Positions 1 to 8,723 of a stretch of 64,000 nucleotides of DNA are shown here, piece by piece. The stretch is from Burkholderia puraquae (GTDB taxonomy: Bacteria; Pseudomonadota; Gammaproteobacteria; Burkholderiales; Burkholderiaceae). Each line of letters opens with the position of its first letter. The first letter of the stretch is position 1. The position numbers and the translations under genes are program-made. The notes beneath the pieces were generated by a model, which was not told the origin of the DNA, did not search any database, and worked only from the letters and a program-made list of their open reading frames with translations. Location of the stretch: contig NZ_NBYX01000011.1 of the NCBI RefSeq assembly GCF_002099195.1, forward strand, positions 1 through 64,000. Direction: 5' to 3'.

Positions 1-1088
1 TTGAGGTCTGGAACCGCGACGCCGGCATTGCGTGCCGCCTGGTCGATGGTTGCCTTCCATGCCTGCACAGTTCGCGTCGTGCCAACCTTCGGCGAAAACG
101 CTTGCGAGTTGCCCGTTGCGGCTTTGCCGATCCATGCCAGCGGTTCGCGTTCCGTATTGAAGTTCGGGCCGGCGAGGAACAGCACGACGAGGTTCTCGTT
201 GATCTGCGCATCCGTGGGCGGGAAGCTTGGCGCGTCCCAGTTGATCGCCCATACGGTCTTGTCGGGATTCGCCTGCAAGTAGTCCAGTGCCTTGTTCAGC
301 GATGTAAAGCCCGCGTTCGCGCCGCCTTGGGTGATTTGCACATCAGGGGGCGTGTCGCGGCTCCAAAGCGTCTTGGGTGACGGCGGGCCGATTTCGAAGC
401 ATTCGACAAACTCATTGGTCAAGTACGTCTTCGCTTCGATCGGATCAAGCCTTGGGGGTAACGCAAACTCGATATGCATTCCGGCAAGCTCGCGCCAATC
501 TTTGGAATTCTCGGATTTCACCGTGTAGAAATAGCTCGTGTTAGCGAAGTAGCGCGAACGCATCAACACGAGAAATTTCTTTACGTACTTGTGATAGAAG
601 CCATTGAATGTTTCCTCGCCTCTGTTGCCGTATGCGATACCTGCTACCGATTGCAAGATGGCAAACGACTTCGGATCGGTGCGAACCATATCGTCATTCT
701 TGTTTGGAACGACAAGCCCTTGCGTCCACAACAATTGCCATTCGGTGGGGTAGTCCATACGTTGCAATGGATTCAACCACATCAGGCCGACAACCTGCGC
801 GACGAACGGCTTCGGCTGCGCATCGAATACTGATGCTGCCTTCCCCGCAGGCTCCCGGACGGAGGCAGCGTATGCCGGACGCATGATGGCCGTGGTGAAC
901 AGAAACACAGCGAGCGCAGTCAGGCCAGGTACAACAAAGAATCGTTTCATCCAATCTCCGATTTCCAAATGGGCCGGGTCGGGTTGTTCTGCGTATGCCA
1001 TCAGCGACGCCATGAGCACGGTGGCGATGAGCCATGCCGAAAAGGCGGCGGCGACACGTCGCGGCCAGGTAGCGATCAGTGCCTTCAT
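1..1088 (-). CDS. DUF2875 family protein, Tla3-like T6SS lipase adaptor (3' end cut by window edge)
   Basis: The minus strand is open from an ATG at 1088 to the window edge, about 362 codons with no stop, so only the N-terminal part is visible. The first 80 residues hold two hydrophobic segments (around residues 10-32 and 50-70), as in membrane-anchored DUF2875 proteins; the rest is soluble. The start overlaps the lipase stop by ATGA, so the two are translationally coupled. In Pseudomonas aeruginosa the DUF2875 protein Tla3 lies directly after tle3 and helps load the lipase onto its VgrG. The same gene order here supports the same role, but DUF2875 assignment is from recognition of the sequence, not from a search. 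Confidence 0.75.
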   Translation of the reverse strand, partial: MKALIATWPRRVAAAFSAWLIATVLMASLMAYAEQPDPAHLEIGDWMKRFFVVPGLTALAVFLFTTAIMRPAYAASVREPAGKAASVFDAQPKPFVAQVVGLMWLNPLQRMDYPTEWQLLWTQGLVVPNKNDDMVRTDPKSFAILQSVAGIAYGNRGEETFNGFYHKYVKKFLVLMRSRYFANTSYFYTVKSENSKDWRELAGMHIEFALPPRLDPIEAKTYLTNEFVECFEIGPPSPKTLWSRDTPPDVQITQGGANAGFTSLNKALDYLQANPDKTVWAINWDAPSFPPTDAQINENLVVLFLAGPNFNTEREPLAWIGKAATGNSQAFSPKVGTTRTVQAWKATIDQAARNAGVAVPDL

Positions 1089-3397
1089 GCGAAACCCCCG
1101 ACCTTCAGATAGAACCCGCCTTCACGTTCGTCCGTTATTGCCTCGGGAATCTTTCCTTCACTATTCGTGGCATGCACCCATTCGTGCATCGACATTCGAG
1201 CAAGCGTTCCGTATTCGAAGTAATTGACGTACTTCTTGTTCAGACTGGATTCGGGAATGCCGTTCCCCATCCGCCAATCAGCCTCAATGCGCAAGTCATA
1301 GAGTTGATCGGGAGTCAGATAGCACCGACCCACCGCAACGTCATACGCAAGTGCCTTCTCGGCATGTTCCGGATTGGTCATCGTCGTCGAGTGATTGGTC
1401 GGGCTGTTGATCGCCCCACGATCGAGCCAGTCGACGATCTGCTTGTCGCGCCACTCCTTGTAGCCGTCCGGCATCGCGCTTTTGCCGTCCTCGCCGATCA
1501 CGTGCCCGTCGCGATCGAGCCATTCGGTGTTCAGCGTTCGACGTGCCTCCATACGCATCAACGCGCGATCCTCGTAGCGCTGTCCGGCTTCAGTTTCTGC
1601 CGTACCTTGCGCGACGCTATCCTGGCTCTTCGGCTGGTACCGGTCGTACGGATCATCGCTCTGCTTGTCCGCATCGGCCTTGTTCGCGTCACGCCATGCA
1701 GCCGGCGGATCGTTGCCTTCGTTGAAGTCGCTTGTCGCGTCGCCGTCGCTTGTTTCGATGGGCTTGCCGAATCGCAACGCCTTCGGCGGGAAGGGCTCGT
1801 CAAGTGCCGGAGCATCCGCCACCATCGTCCAGCCCTCGGGCGGATCGGCGTTCACGCGGAGCATGTTCAACGCAGAACTGATCCCGGTCACGACGAACAT
1901 GAGCGGTGCGGTTACGAGCGTCGCCGCCATCCCGAAAACGGATTCATTCCCTTTGAGCGCGCCGACGAGATTGAATTTGGCCAGCGGCGATGGTGGATAC
2001 CAGAATCCCGGCGTCTTTCCTTTTTGTACATGCCGCCAGTCATCTTCCCGATACCGGTAGGGCTTCTGCACGCCGACCGGGAAACCGGATGCAAACACGC
2101 GCTGCGTCAGGATGCCGGCCGCACCGATATCGGCGAGTTCGTGCTTGCCGATCCCGCGCCAGCCGATCCCTTGAACCGTCACCGCCGAGATCACCTGGTC
2201 GTGCGGACAGCAGTACGCCGTGACGCGGCCATACGTCGAATCATTCAGACCGTGCCGCACGCGATCCTCTTGTGCCGTATAAGACCGGTTGCTCGTTGGC
2301 GATACCCGCTCGTTTGCCATGTCATCGTCGATCTGGGCAGCAGGCAGTTCGCATGCCTTGCGAGCACCGATGATCGAGAGAAAGTTGCCGAACGTCTTCG
2401 TGCGCGCGGCGTAGGTCTGCCGTCCGCGCTGGCCGTGGGCGTCTTTCGTTGCGCGTTGCGACCACGTATCCATGAACGTGTCGGATTTGTTCGGGCCGTC
2501 TGCATGCGCGAAACTGTACGGAGCATTCGCCAGCACGTAGGCGTCTGCGACGCAGTGTCCGACGCGTCCCCATGGGTCTTCCACATCGGTGAATGCATCG
2601 CCGAAGAACGCCGCCGTGAGGCCGACGATGTTGCCTTGGCTATGACACACGACGGTAATCGGTACATCGGCCTGCATGCGCCGGATCGACTCGATCAGCT
2701 TGGCAAGGCGCAACGCCGCGAGTACGCCATACGCGCGTGGCGGCGAGCGATACAGTGGCCGATTGGTTGGATTGATGCCTTGCACCGTCATCCACCCCGC
2801 GGTTCGATCATCCAGGCCGCCGTGCCAAAGATCGGGCAGGCTTGCACAACCGTTCGTGAACGGTCCGCCGCCCCAATAGTCCTTTTCGTTCAGAAAGATC
2901 TTGTCGCCGTACTCTTTCAGTTCGGCTGCCGTCGCCCGATAGCCCCACCGGAAATGAATGACGGGCGAAAACGACGGATCGGGCTTGATGTAGTCGCCCG
3001 CCCAGAGCTTTGGATTCAGAAATCCTTCCGGCGTCACGTTTTCCGTGTACTTCGCGGGCACCAACTGCCCGGCGTCGATGCCGTGATACATCAACTGATC
3101 GTCCAGGCGGCCGAGCCGGCGATTCAGGCCTTTGCACAGTCCTTCCTCCGTCGCGTCGAACCATTCGCCTTCGGAGTTCACGCCATGTACGAAGATCACG
3201 ATACCGGGCAACGGCATCTGCTTGATGCAGACAAGCGACGTGTTCTTCGTGAACATCGTCACCCCGTCGCCCCGACCGACGATGATCTGCGGCGAGTTCG
3301 GGCGCGGCACTGCCGCGTCCGGCACATCGCTTTTTGCGGCGCGTTCGCCGGTGGGCGCGTCCGCTACCGGTCGCGGATCGACAAATGAATCGGCCAT
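1085..3397 (-). CDS. tle3: Tle3-type T6SS phospholipase/lipase effector (alpha/beta hydrolase, DUF3274)
   Basis: A 770-residue alpha/beta-hydrolase. The nucleophile elbow is VCHSQGN with Ser253; an oxyanion-type motif IVIFVHGVNS lies at residues 66-75. The long C-terminal half fits DUF3274, the domain of Tle3 antibacterial lipases delivered by type VI secretion. I chose the ATG at 3397 because GGAG stands 8 bases upstream; a longer reading to 3469 would add residues with no such support. The 4-bp overlap with the DUF2875 gene and a small upstream gene make a three-gene unit. No VgrG, PAAR or structural T6SS gene is visible, so the effector must use a spike encoded elsewhere or beyond the left edge. 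Confidence 0.85.
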   Translation of the reverse strand: MADSFVDPRPVADAPTGERAAKSDVPDAAVPRPNSPQIIVGRGDGVTMFTKNTSLVCIKQMPLPGIVIFVHGVNSEGEWFDATEEGLCKGLNRRLGRLDDQLMYHGIDAGQLVPAKYTENVTPEGFLNPKLWAGDYIKPDPSFSPVIHFRWGYRATAAELKEYGDKIFLNEKDYWGGGPFTNGCASLPDLWHGGLDDRTAGWMTVQGINPTNRPLYRSPPRAYGVLAALRLAKLIESIRRMQADVPITVVCHSQGNIVGLTAAFFGDAFTDVEDPWGRVGHCVADAYVLANAPYSFAHADGPNKSDTFMDTWSQRATKDAHGQRGRQTYAARTKTFGNFLSIIGARKACELPAAQIDDDMANERVSPTSNRSYTAQEDRVRHGLNDSTYGRVTAYCCPHDQVISAVTVQGIGWRGIGKHELADIGAAGILTQRVFASGFPVGVQKPYRYREDDWRHVQKGKTPGFWYPPSPLAKFNLVGALKGNESVFGMAATLVTAPLMFVVTGISSALNMLRVNADPPEGWTMVADAPALDEPFPPKALRFGKPIETSDGDATSDFNEGNDPPAAWRDANKADADKQSDDPYDRYQPKSQDSVAQGTAETEAGQRYEDRALMRMEARRTLNTEWLDRDGHVIGEDGKSAMPDGYKEWRDKQIVDWLDRGAINSPTNHSTTMTNPEHAEKALAYDVAVGRCYLTPDQLYDLRIEADWRMGNGIPESSLNKKYVNYFEYGTLARMSMHEWVHATNSEGKIPEAITDEREGGFYLKVGGFA

Positions 3398-3416
3398 CCA
3401 GACTCCTGCGCGTGCC

Positions 3417-3821
3417 TTAAACATTCTTCTTGATGAACTGAACCGCCAGCTTTTCGAACCGGTCGGCATCGACCGCCGGCAGTTCGCCGGCGGCGTCGGT
3501 CGTCAAGTTCGACAGCGTCCCGGACGCCACCCGAATGTCGCGCACGATCGCATTGATTGCTCGTCTGCCGCCCCGGTCGGTCGTCAGCCGGGCCGGCACC
3601 GGCAAACCGAGAAACAGCGCAGGCGATAGAGGATCTCGGGTGGACACGCAGGTCGGTTGCCCGTCGATCCCCGATATCAACCCGTCGCGAATATCGGCGT
3701 GATGGCGCGCCAGAAGATGGCCGGCTGCACGTTGCGCCAGCCCGAAATAGAGATCGACAGGCCGCTTGTTGCTGCCAATCAGACCGGACGCAAAATTTCG
3801 AAATGTACTTTCTATCGACAT
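3417..3821 (-). CDS. unrecognised 134-residue protein in the position of a Tle3 immunity gene
   Basis: A small soluble protein with no membrane segment or signal peptide that I can see, starting at an ATG (3821) preceded directly by a GTG (3824); GGGA lies a few bases upstream. It is the first gene of the lipase unit and ends 19 bp before the lipase. In the P. aeruginosa locus the immunity gene tli3 occupies this position, but Tli3-type proteins are expected in the periplasm, where the toxin acts, and this one has no export signal. It may instead be a chaperone or a remnant. I do not recognise the family. Confidence 0.6.
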   Translation of the reverse strand: MSIESTFRNFASGLIGSNKRPVDLYFGLAQRAAGHLLARHHADIRDGLISGIDGQPTCVSTRDPLSPALFLGLPVPARLTTDRGGRRAINAIVRDIRVASGTLSNLTTDAAGELPAVDADRFEKLAVQFIKKNV

Positions 3822-3916
3822 CACCGCAATCCCGCTATTTTCGTTCTCAATTCGGACTGGTTCGAATTGGGGTTTCAGGTAAATAAAAATAAGGCGCTGG
3901 AAAATTCGCGGTGAAG

Positions 3917-3955
3917 AATATCAAACTTATTTGCCGTGATAAACGGTTTGATATT
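3917..3955. repeat. 10-bp perfect inverted repeat upstream of the effector unit
   Basis: The arms aatatcaaac (3917-3926) and gtttgatatt (3946-3955) are perfect reverse complements separated by 19 bases. It lies about 100 bp upstream of the effector unit start in AT-rich DNA, so it may be an operator or part of the promoter. No T-run follows, so it does not look like a terminator. Confidence 0.5.
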
Positions 3956-4445
3956 TAGAGATAATTTTTTGATTCAGAGGAGACTGTATTTGACATTCTC
4001 TATGTGGGGCGGGGGATTTCGGTTGAGTAGTAAGAGTAGATGCTTTGAATAAGAATTCAATGGCGTATCGATTTTGAATAACTTGTTTTTAGTCGAATTA
4101 AATTGAATGAAAAATATAACGAATGAGATTCATCCCATGTCTGGACGAACTGCTGCGCACGGCGATGTTGGAAAGGGATGTGAACAGGATTGCGCGGGTG
4201 CTCGTCCGGTGCATGTGGGTTTGCCCCTGTTTTATTCGCCTCCCGCTATCCGGCGGGCGGTTTCTTCTTGCATGGTTCCGACGGGTTTGACTGATCGTGT
4301 GCATGCATGACGTGAATGGCGCGTTGCGTGGATGCCTCGATGTCCATGAGGGAATTCCCCGTGAGGCATGAGCGAGCGCCGCTCCGGGGCCGTGCTCGTT
4401 CGCTTCGCGCTTTCCCGCCGCCCCTTCCCGGCACCGCCCCCGATT

Positions 4446-4462
4446 ATTTGCGTTTCGCGAAT
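4446..4462 (+). promoter_or_regulatory. candidate LysR binding site before the transporter
   Basis: The 17 bases atttgcgtttcgcgaat recur exactly, in inverted orientation, at 7006-7022 before the dioxygenase genes. The core fits the T-N11-A pattern of LysR-type sites and is imperfectly palindromic. The LysR gene at 6064 lies between the two copies, so it is the likely binding protein. Confidence 0.7.
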
Positions 4463-4663
4463 GGCGCGTTCGCCGGTTGTTCCATACCCGACAGGCGACG
4501 TTCCACCTATCGTGGTGACGCCGGCCGATTGAACTCAACGCGTCGAACCCGAACGGCGGCCGGCACTTCGTCGCGATTCGCGTCGCACACAAAAAACATC
4601 GGACCTGGCTCATGCGCAGGCGCTCCGGCGCGCGCAGGCGAACCTGTGTCCACGGAGACGGAC

Positions 4664-5917
4664 ATGAAAGCAAACGAGTGGGATACCTCATACGAGTGGA
4701 AGGCGGTCGCGCTGCTGGCGCTCGGCTTCGGGCTGGTCGGCCTCGACCGCTGGCTGATCGCGCCGCTGTTCCCTTCGATCATGAAGGACCTCAACCTGAA
4801 CGCGCAGGACGTCGGCAACTGCATCGGCGTGCTCGGCCTGTCGTGGGGCATCTTCGCGGCGCTGATGGGCGGCATCTCCGACAAGATCGGCCGCCGGAAG
4901 GTGCTGATTCCGGCCATCATCGCGTTCTCGCTGCTGTCGGGCTTCTCGGGGCTCGCGGGCGGCCTGCTCGGCTTGATGGCGATTCGCGGCCTGATGGGCG
5001 TCGCCGAAGGCTCGTTCTGCCCGACGAGCTTTGCCGCGACGGCCGACGCATCGCATCCGCGGCGGCGCGGCCTGAACCTCGGCCTGCAGCAAAGCGGCTT
5101 CGCGCTGTTCGGGCTCGCGCTGTCGCCGATCATTGCCACGCAGTTGCTCGGGTTCGTGTCGTGGCGCTGGGTCTTCGCGCTCGTGGCCGTTCCCGGCCTG
5201 ATCCTCGGCGCGATCATGTTCTTCGTCATCCGTGAGCCGAAGGTCACGAAAGCCGCCGCGTCGGAGCATGCGCCGGCGTCGCTCGGCCACGTGCTCAAGA
5301 GCCGCAACATCCTCGTGGCGATGGCCGCCCTGTGCTGCGCGATGACGGGCGTATTCGTGCTCGGCGCGCTGCTGCCGCTGTACCTGACCGATTACCTGGC
5401 GCTCGGCACGCAGAAGATGGGCCTCGTCGTGTCGGCGATCGGCTTCGGCGGTTTTCTCGGGCAATTCGGGTTGCCGGGCCTGTCCGACCTGGTCGGCCGC
5501 CGGATCGCGAGCATCGTCGGCTTCGCGGGGACGGCCGTGATGCTCTACATCTTCCGTGGCCTCGGCCCGCAGCCGCTCGTGCTGTTCGGGGTCCTGTTCG
5601 TCGCATCGTTCTTCACGCTCGGCCTGGTGTCGCTGCTGTCCGGCCCGGTGGCGACCGAGGCCGCGCCCATCGGGCTCGTGTCGACGTCGATCGGCGTGGT
5701 GGTCGGCGTCGGCGAGATCTTCGGCGGCGGCATCGCGCCGGCGATGGGCGGCTACGTCGCCGCACACTTTGGCATCCAGAACATTCTGTGGCTGCCGATG
5801 GGCGCGGTCATGCTGGGCATCGTGGTCAGCCTGCTGCTGAAGGAAACCGCGCCGGCCGTGCTGCAGCGCCGCGTAGCCGTGCAACCGGAACTGGCGGCCG
5901 GCGAACAGCCGCGCTAA
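4664..5917 (+). CDS. MFS transporter, aromatic acid/hydroquinone-cluster permease
   Basis: A 417-residue major facilitator protein with about 12 hydrophobic segments. The loop after helix 2 carries GGISDKIGRRKV, the classic MFS signature, and a second related motif, SDLVGRRIAS, sits in the second half. The start at 4664 is set by GGAGAC 5-10 bases upstream. It is the first gene of the hydroquinone cluster and shares the 17-bp regulatory site with the catabolic genes, so it probably imports the aromatic precursor. The real substrate cannot be read from the sequence. Confidence 0.85.
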   Translation: MKANEWDTSYEWKAVALLALGFGLVGLDRWLIAPLFPSIMKDLNLNAQDVGNCIGVLGLSWGIFAALMGGISDKIGRRKVLIPAIIAFSLLSGFSGLAGGLLGLMAIRGLMGVAEGSFCPTSFAATADASHPRRRGLNLGLQQSGFALFGLALSPIIATQLLGFVSWRWVFALVAVPGLILGAIMFFVIREPKVTKAAASEHAPASLGHVLKSRNILVAMAALCCAMTGVFVLGALLPLYLTDYLALGTQKMGLVVSAIGFGGFLGQFGLPGLSDLVGRRIASIVGFAGTAVMLYIFRGLGPQPLVLFGVLFVASFFTLGLVSLLSGPVATEAAPIGLVSTSIGVVVGVGEIFGGGIAPAMGGYVAAHFGIQNILWLPMGAVMLGIVVSLLLKETAPAVLQRRVAVQPELAAGEQPR

Positions 5918-6063
5918 GCCTTGCGCGGGCAGGGCGGTGCATGCGGGGGCCGGCGTCGACGGCGATTGACACCGATTGGGTGACACAGTGACGCTTCCCG
6001 CATGACACAGCCCGTTATCAGCACGGGTAGACTGCCGGTTTCGCTGTCGAAAAAGGGCGCGGC

Positions 6064-6993
6064 ATGGACCGGTTTCTGAGCATCGAGGCATTCGTCAGGG
6101 TGGCGGAGGCGAGCAGCTTCGCCGAGGCGGCGCGGCAGCTCGGCGTGACCAGCTCCGTCGTGACGAACCGCATCCAGCAGCTCGAGAAGTTCGTCAACGC
6201 GCCGCTGTTCCATCGCAGCACGCGCCACGTGCGCCTGTCGGAAGTGGGCGAGGCGTTCTATCGCGAGTGCGCGGAGGTGGTGGGGCGCGTCAACGAGTTG
6301 ACGGACCAGATGCGCGAGCTTCGCGCGACGCCGACCGGGCGGCTGCGCATCCAGATGCTGCCCGGCTTTGCGCTCGATCACTTCGGCGCGCCGCTGGTGG
6401 AATTCAACCGGCGCTACCCGGGCATCCAGCTCGACATCATCGTCAATGACCGTGTCGTGGACCCTGTCGAAGAAGGGTTCGACATCGCGTTCCAGATCTT
6501 CCCGCCGATTTCCGAGTCGCTGATCGAGCGACGCCTGTTCACCGTCAGGCGCCTCTTTTGTGCGTCGCCCGCTTACCTCGACGCGCATGGTGCACCACAA
6601 CATCCGCGCGACTTGCTGCAGCACACCACCGCGCTGTATTCGGGCTATCCGTCGCGCAACCGCTGGACGATGACGCGCGGCGACGAGGTCGTCGAAATGG
6701 AGCTGCCGGGCATGATCCGCTCGAACTCCGTGCACCTGCTGCGCGAATACGCGCTGTCGGGCGGCGGTGTCGTGTGCCTGCCGACGCTCGTGGCGAGCGA
6801 TGCGCTCGTCGCCGGCCGGCTGGTGCCCATCCTGACCGACTTCCAGCTCGCGCCGCTGAGCTTTGCCGCGGTTTATCCCGCAACGCAGCGACAGGCGCTG
6901 AAGGTGAAGGCGCTGGTCGAATTCCTCGCGGAAACCATCGGCGACGAATCCCCGTGGGATCGTCCGCTTCTGGAGCGTGGCTGGGTGCGTTGA
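6064..6993 (+). CDS. LysR-family regulator of the hydroquinone cluster
   Basis: A 309-residue LysR-type regulator. The winged helix-turn-helix occupies residues 1-60 (AEAARQLGVTSSVVTNRIQQ), followed by the usual effector-binding domain. It sits between the transporter and the dioxygenase genes, all on the same strand, instead of divergent as is common for LysR genes. The two copies of the 17-bp site, one on each side of this gene, are the likely targets. The effector is probably hydroquinone or a pathway precursor, by inference only. Confidence 0.88.
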   Translation: MDRFLSIEAFVRVAEASSFAEAARQLGVTSSVVTNRIQQLEKFVNAPLFHRSTRHVRLSEVGEAFYRECAEVVGRVNELTDQMRELRATPTGRLRIQMLPGFALDHFGAPLVEFNRRYPGIQLDIIVNDRVVDPVEEGFDIAFQIFPPISESLIERRLFTVRRLFCASPAYLDAHGAPQHPRDLLQHTTALYSGYPSRNRWTMTRGDEVVEMELPGMIRSNSVHLLREYALSGGGVVCLPTLVASDALVAGRLVPILTDFQLAPLSFAAVYPATQRQALKVKALVEFLAETIGDESPWDRPLLERGWVR

Positions 6994-7005
6994 ATCGCGC
7001 GGATT

Positions 7006-7022
7006 ATTCGCGAAACGCAAAT
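7006..7022 (+). promoter_or_regulatory. candidate LysR binding site before the dioxygenase genes
   Basis: attcgcgaaacgcaaat is the exact reverse complement of the site at 4446-4462. It starts 12 bp after the LysR stop codon and lies about 90 bp upstream of the first catabolic gene, a typical distance for LysR activation. Confidence 0.7.
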
Positions 7023-7108
7023 GCCGTAGTCGCCGTCCCGTGCCTTGTTGCCGTGGGGCCTTGCCCCTAGAGTGGAATCCAACAAGCGGTTCAACTCAGG
7101 AGACAGAA

Positions 7109-7603
7109 ATGACCGACACGGCATTCCATACCGTCCTTGGCTCGCTCGACAGTTACAGGAAGGGCGAGATCGAAATCACCAGCGGCAGCGCTCAACACTA
7201 CGCGTTCTCGAATGTCTTCGAGGTCGCATCGAAGTCGGCCCCTTACGAAAAGGTCGTCGCCGGCAAGAACCTCGAATACGTGATCGAAGTGCTGAGAACC
7301 GACGGCCAGTCGCCGTGGTTCGCCTGCGCGCATGACGAGTTCGTGATCCAGATGGACGGCGAAGTCCGGATCGAATTCATCAAGCTCGATACGCCGCCGA
7401 AATCGGGGCGCGGCACCGTGAACGCCGGCGCCCAGCCGGCCGGCCGCAAGATGGGGTACGTCGTGCTGCGCAAGGGCCATCAGGCGCTGCTGCCGGCCGG
7501 CTGTGCGTATCGCTTCACAGCGAGCCAGCCGGGCGTCGCACTCGTGCAGACCATCCTGGGAGAGCTGTCGGTGGAGAAGTGGGCCGACATCTGCCTGCAC
7601 TGA
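7109..7603 (+). CDS. pnpC: hydroquinone 1,2-dioxygenase, small subunit
   Basis: A 164-residue cupin-like protein matching the small subunit of type II hydroquinone dioxygenase (PnpC of p-nitrophenol degraders, HapC of 4-hydroxyacetophenone degraders). With the next gene it cleaves hydroquinone to 4-hydroxymuconic semialdehyde. The start follows the ribosome site aggagacag. This subunit has no iron ligands in characterised complexes; those lie in the large subunit. Spacing to the large subunit gene is 38 bp. I identify it by sequence recognition and by the invariant pnpC-pnpD-pnpE-pnpF-pnpG order. Confidence 0.85.
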   Translation: MTDTAFHTVLGSLDSYRKGEIEITSGSAQHYAFSNVFEVASKSAPYEKVVAGKNLEYVIEVLRTDGQSPWFACAHDEFVIQMDGEVRIEFIKLDTPPKSGRGTVNAGAQPAGRKMGYVVLRKGHQALLPAGCAYRFTASQPGVALVQTILGELSVEKWADICLH

Positions 7604-7641
7604 TTCGTCCGACCTCATTCGACTATTCCAGGAGACACGTT

Positions 7642-8661
7642 ATGGCCACCCTCGAAACCCTCGACCTTTCCGCCAGCTTTGCCGCCGATCTGGTGCAAGC
7701 GTCCGACGCCGATGCCGTCACCGGCTATCGCCGCTTCCAGCTCGGCGCGTTCGAATTCCAGCGCGACGAATATTTCGTGAAGATCAGCTGGCCCGCGAAA
7801 GGCCAGACACGCACGCATGCGATGCCGGCAGACGCGTTCCTGCGCGCGATGATGCGCGACGTAGCGTGGGGCTTCTTCTACGGCTGGGTGAACTTCGACC
7901 ACGTGTTCGGCACGCGCAATCACTACGGCAAGGTGGACATGTATGCCGGCACCTTCAACGGCATCCTGAAGGACGCCGGGGTCGACTACACGGAAACCTT
8001 CGAAACGCCCACGATCATGGCGACCTTCAAGGCGATGCTGCACGACTGGACGAACGAAGGCTTCGATCCGTTCGCGGCGCCCGAGGAAACGGGCACGGCA
8101 TTCGGCCGCAAGCACGGCGACAACGGCTCGGCGATCGAGCGTACGCGCATCGCGACACGCCGCATGCCGGGCCTCGAAGGCGATTCGCCGCTGCGCGACG
8201 ACCTGCCGGTCAACCGCGCGTTCCTCGACGTCGCGCAGGACGAACCCGAAGTGCACGTCGAGCCGGGCTTCGAAGGCGAACTGCACGCGTTCAACCTGTT
8301 CAAGTACCTGTCGCGCTCGGACGTGACGTGGAATCCGTCGGTCACGTCGGTGTGCGGGCGCAGCCTGTTCTGCCCGACCACCGAGGAATTCATCCTGCCG
8401 GTGTTCCATGGCAACGACCGCGTCGAATGGTTCCTGCAACTGTCCGACGAAATCGTGTGGGACATCGGCGACAAGAACACCGGTGCGCCGCGCGCACGCG
8501 TGACGATGCGTGCCGGCGATATCTGCGCGATGCCCGCCGACATCCGGCATCAGGGCTATTCCACGAAGCGGTCGATGCTGCTGGTCTGGGAGAACGCGAC
8601 GCCCGACCTGCCGCAACGCTACGAGAGCGGCGAGCTCGCGCCGTATCCGATCGCGTTCTGA
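7642..8661 (+). CDS. pnpD: hydroquinone 1,2-dioxygenase, large (iron-binding) subunit
   Basis: A 339-residue cupin-type subunit. The motif HGNDRVE places His256, Asn258 and Glu262, and His303 follows in DIRHQGY; from memory these are the iron ligands at the same numbering in the PnpCD structure. The start at 7642 is preceded by aggagaca. It acts with the small subunit on hydroquinone, using iron and oxygen to open the ring next to a hydroxyl group. All four ligands are present, so the enzyme should be active. Confidence 0.9.
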   Translation: MATLETLDLSASFAADLVQASDADAVTGYRRFQLGAFEFQRDEYFVKISWPAKGQTRTHAMPADAFLRAMMRDVAWGFFYGWVNFDHVFGTRNHYGKVDMYAGTFNGILKDAGVDYTETFETPTIMATFKAMLHDWTNEGFDPFAAPEETGTAFGRKHGDNGSAIERTRIATRRMPGLEGDSPLRDDLPVNRAFLDVAQDEPEVHVEPGFEGELHAFNLFKYLSRSDVTWNPSVTSVCGRSLFCPTTEEFILPVFHGNDRVEWFLQLSDEIVWDIGDKNTGAPRARVTMRAGDICAMPADIRHQGYSTKRSMLLVWENATPDLPQRYESGELAPYPIAF

Positions 8662-8704
8662 GGAGCGCTTGCGCTCCCGCTTCAGCTTCAGCTTCAGCTT
8701 CAGC
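8662..8704 (+). repeat. short hairpin and four tandem copies of ttcagc
   Basis: Right after the pnpD stop is a 7-bp hairpin (ggagcgc tt gcgctcc, 8662-8677) and then four exact tandem copies of the hexamer ttcagc (8681-8704), ending just before the ribosome site of the dehydrogenase gene. No T-run, so not a terminator. The hexamer run may vary in number between strains and would change leader length without frameshift. Confidence 0.7.
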
Positions 8705-8723
8705 AATACACCGAGGACGATTC

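Larger units (their letters stand above)
3822..4663. other. intergenic region, AT-rich in its first 300 bases
   Basis: No convincing gene. Roughly 3830-4130 is clearly AT-richer than the flanking genes and sits beside the T6SS effector unit, which suggests acquired DNA. It holds a 10-bp inverted repeat (3917-3955) likely near the promoter of the leftward effector unit. The right half (4200-4660) returns to high GC and contains the 17-bp regulatory site at 4446-4462 upstream of the transporter. Confidence 0.6.

Noticed and set aside
1079..3388. Long plus-strand reading frame over the lipase gene
   Set aside because: It is antisense to the Tle3 gene, has no family resemblance and arises from high GC content.
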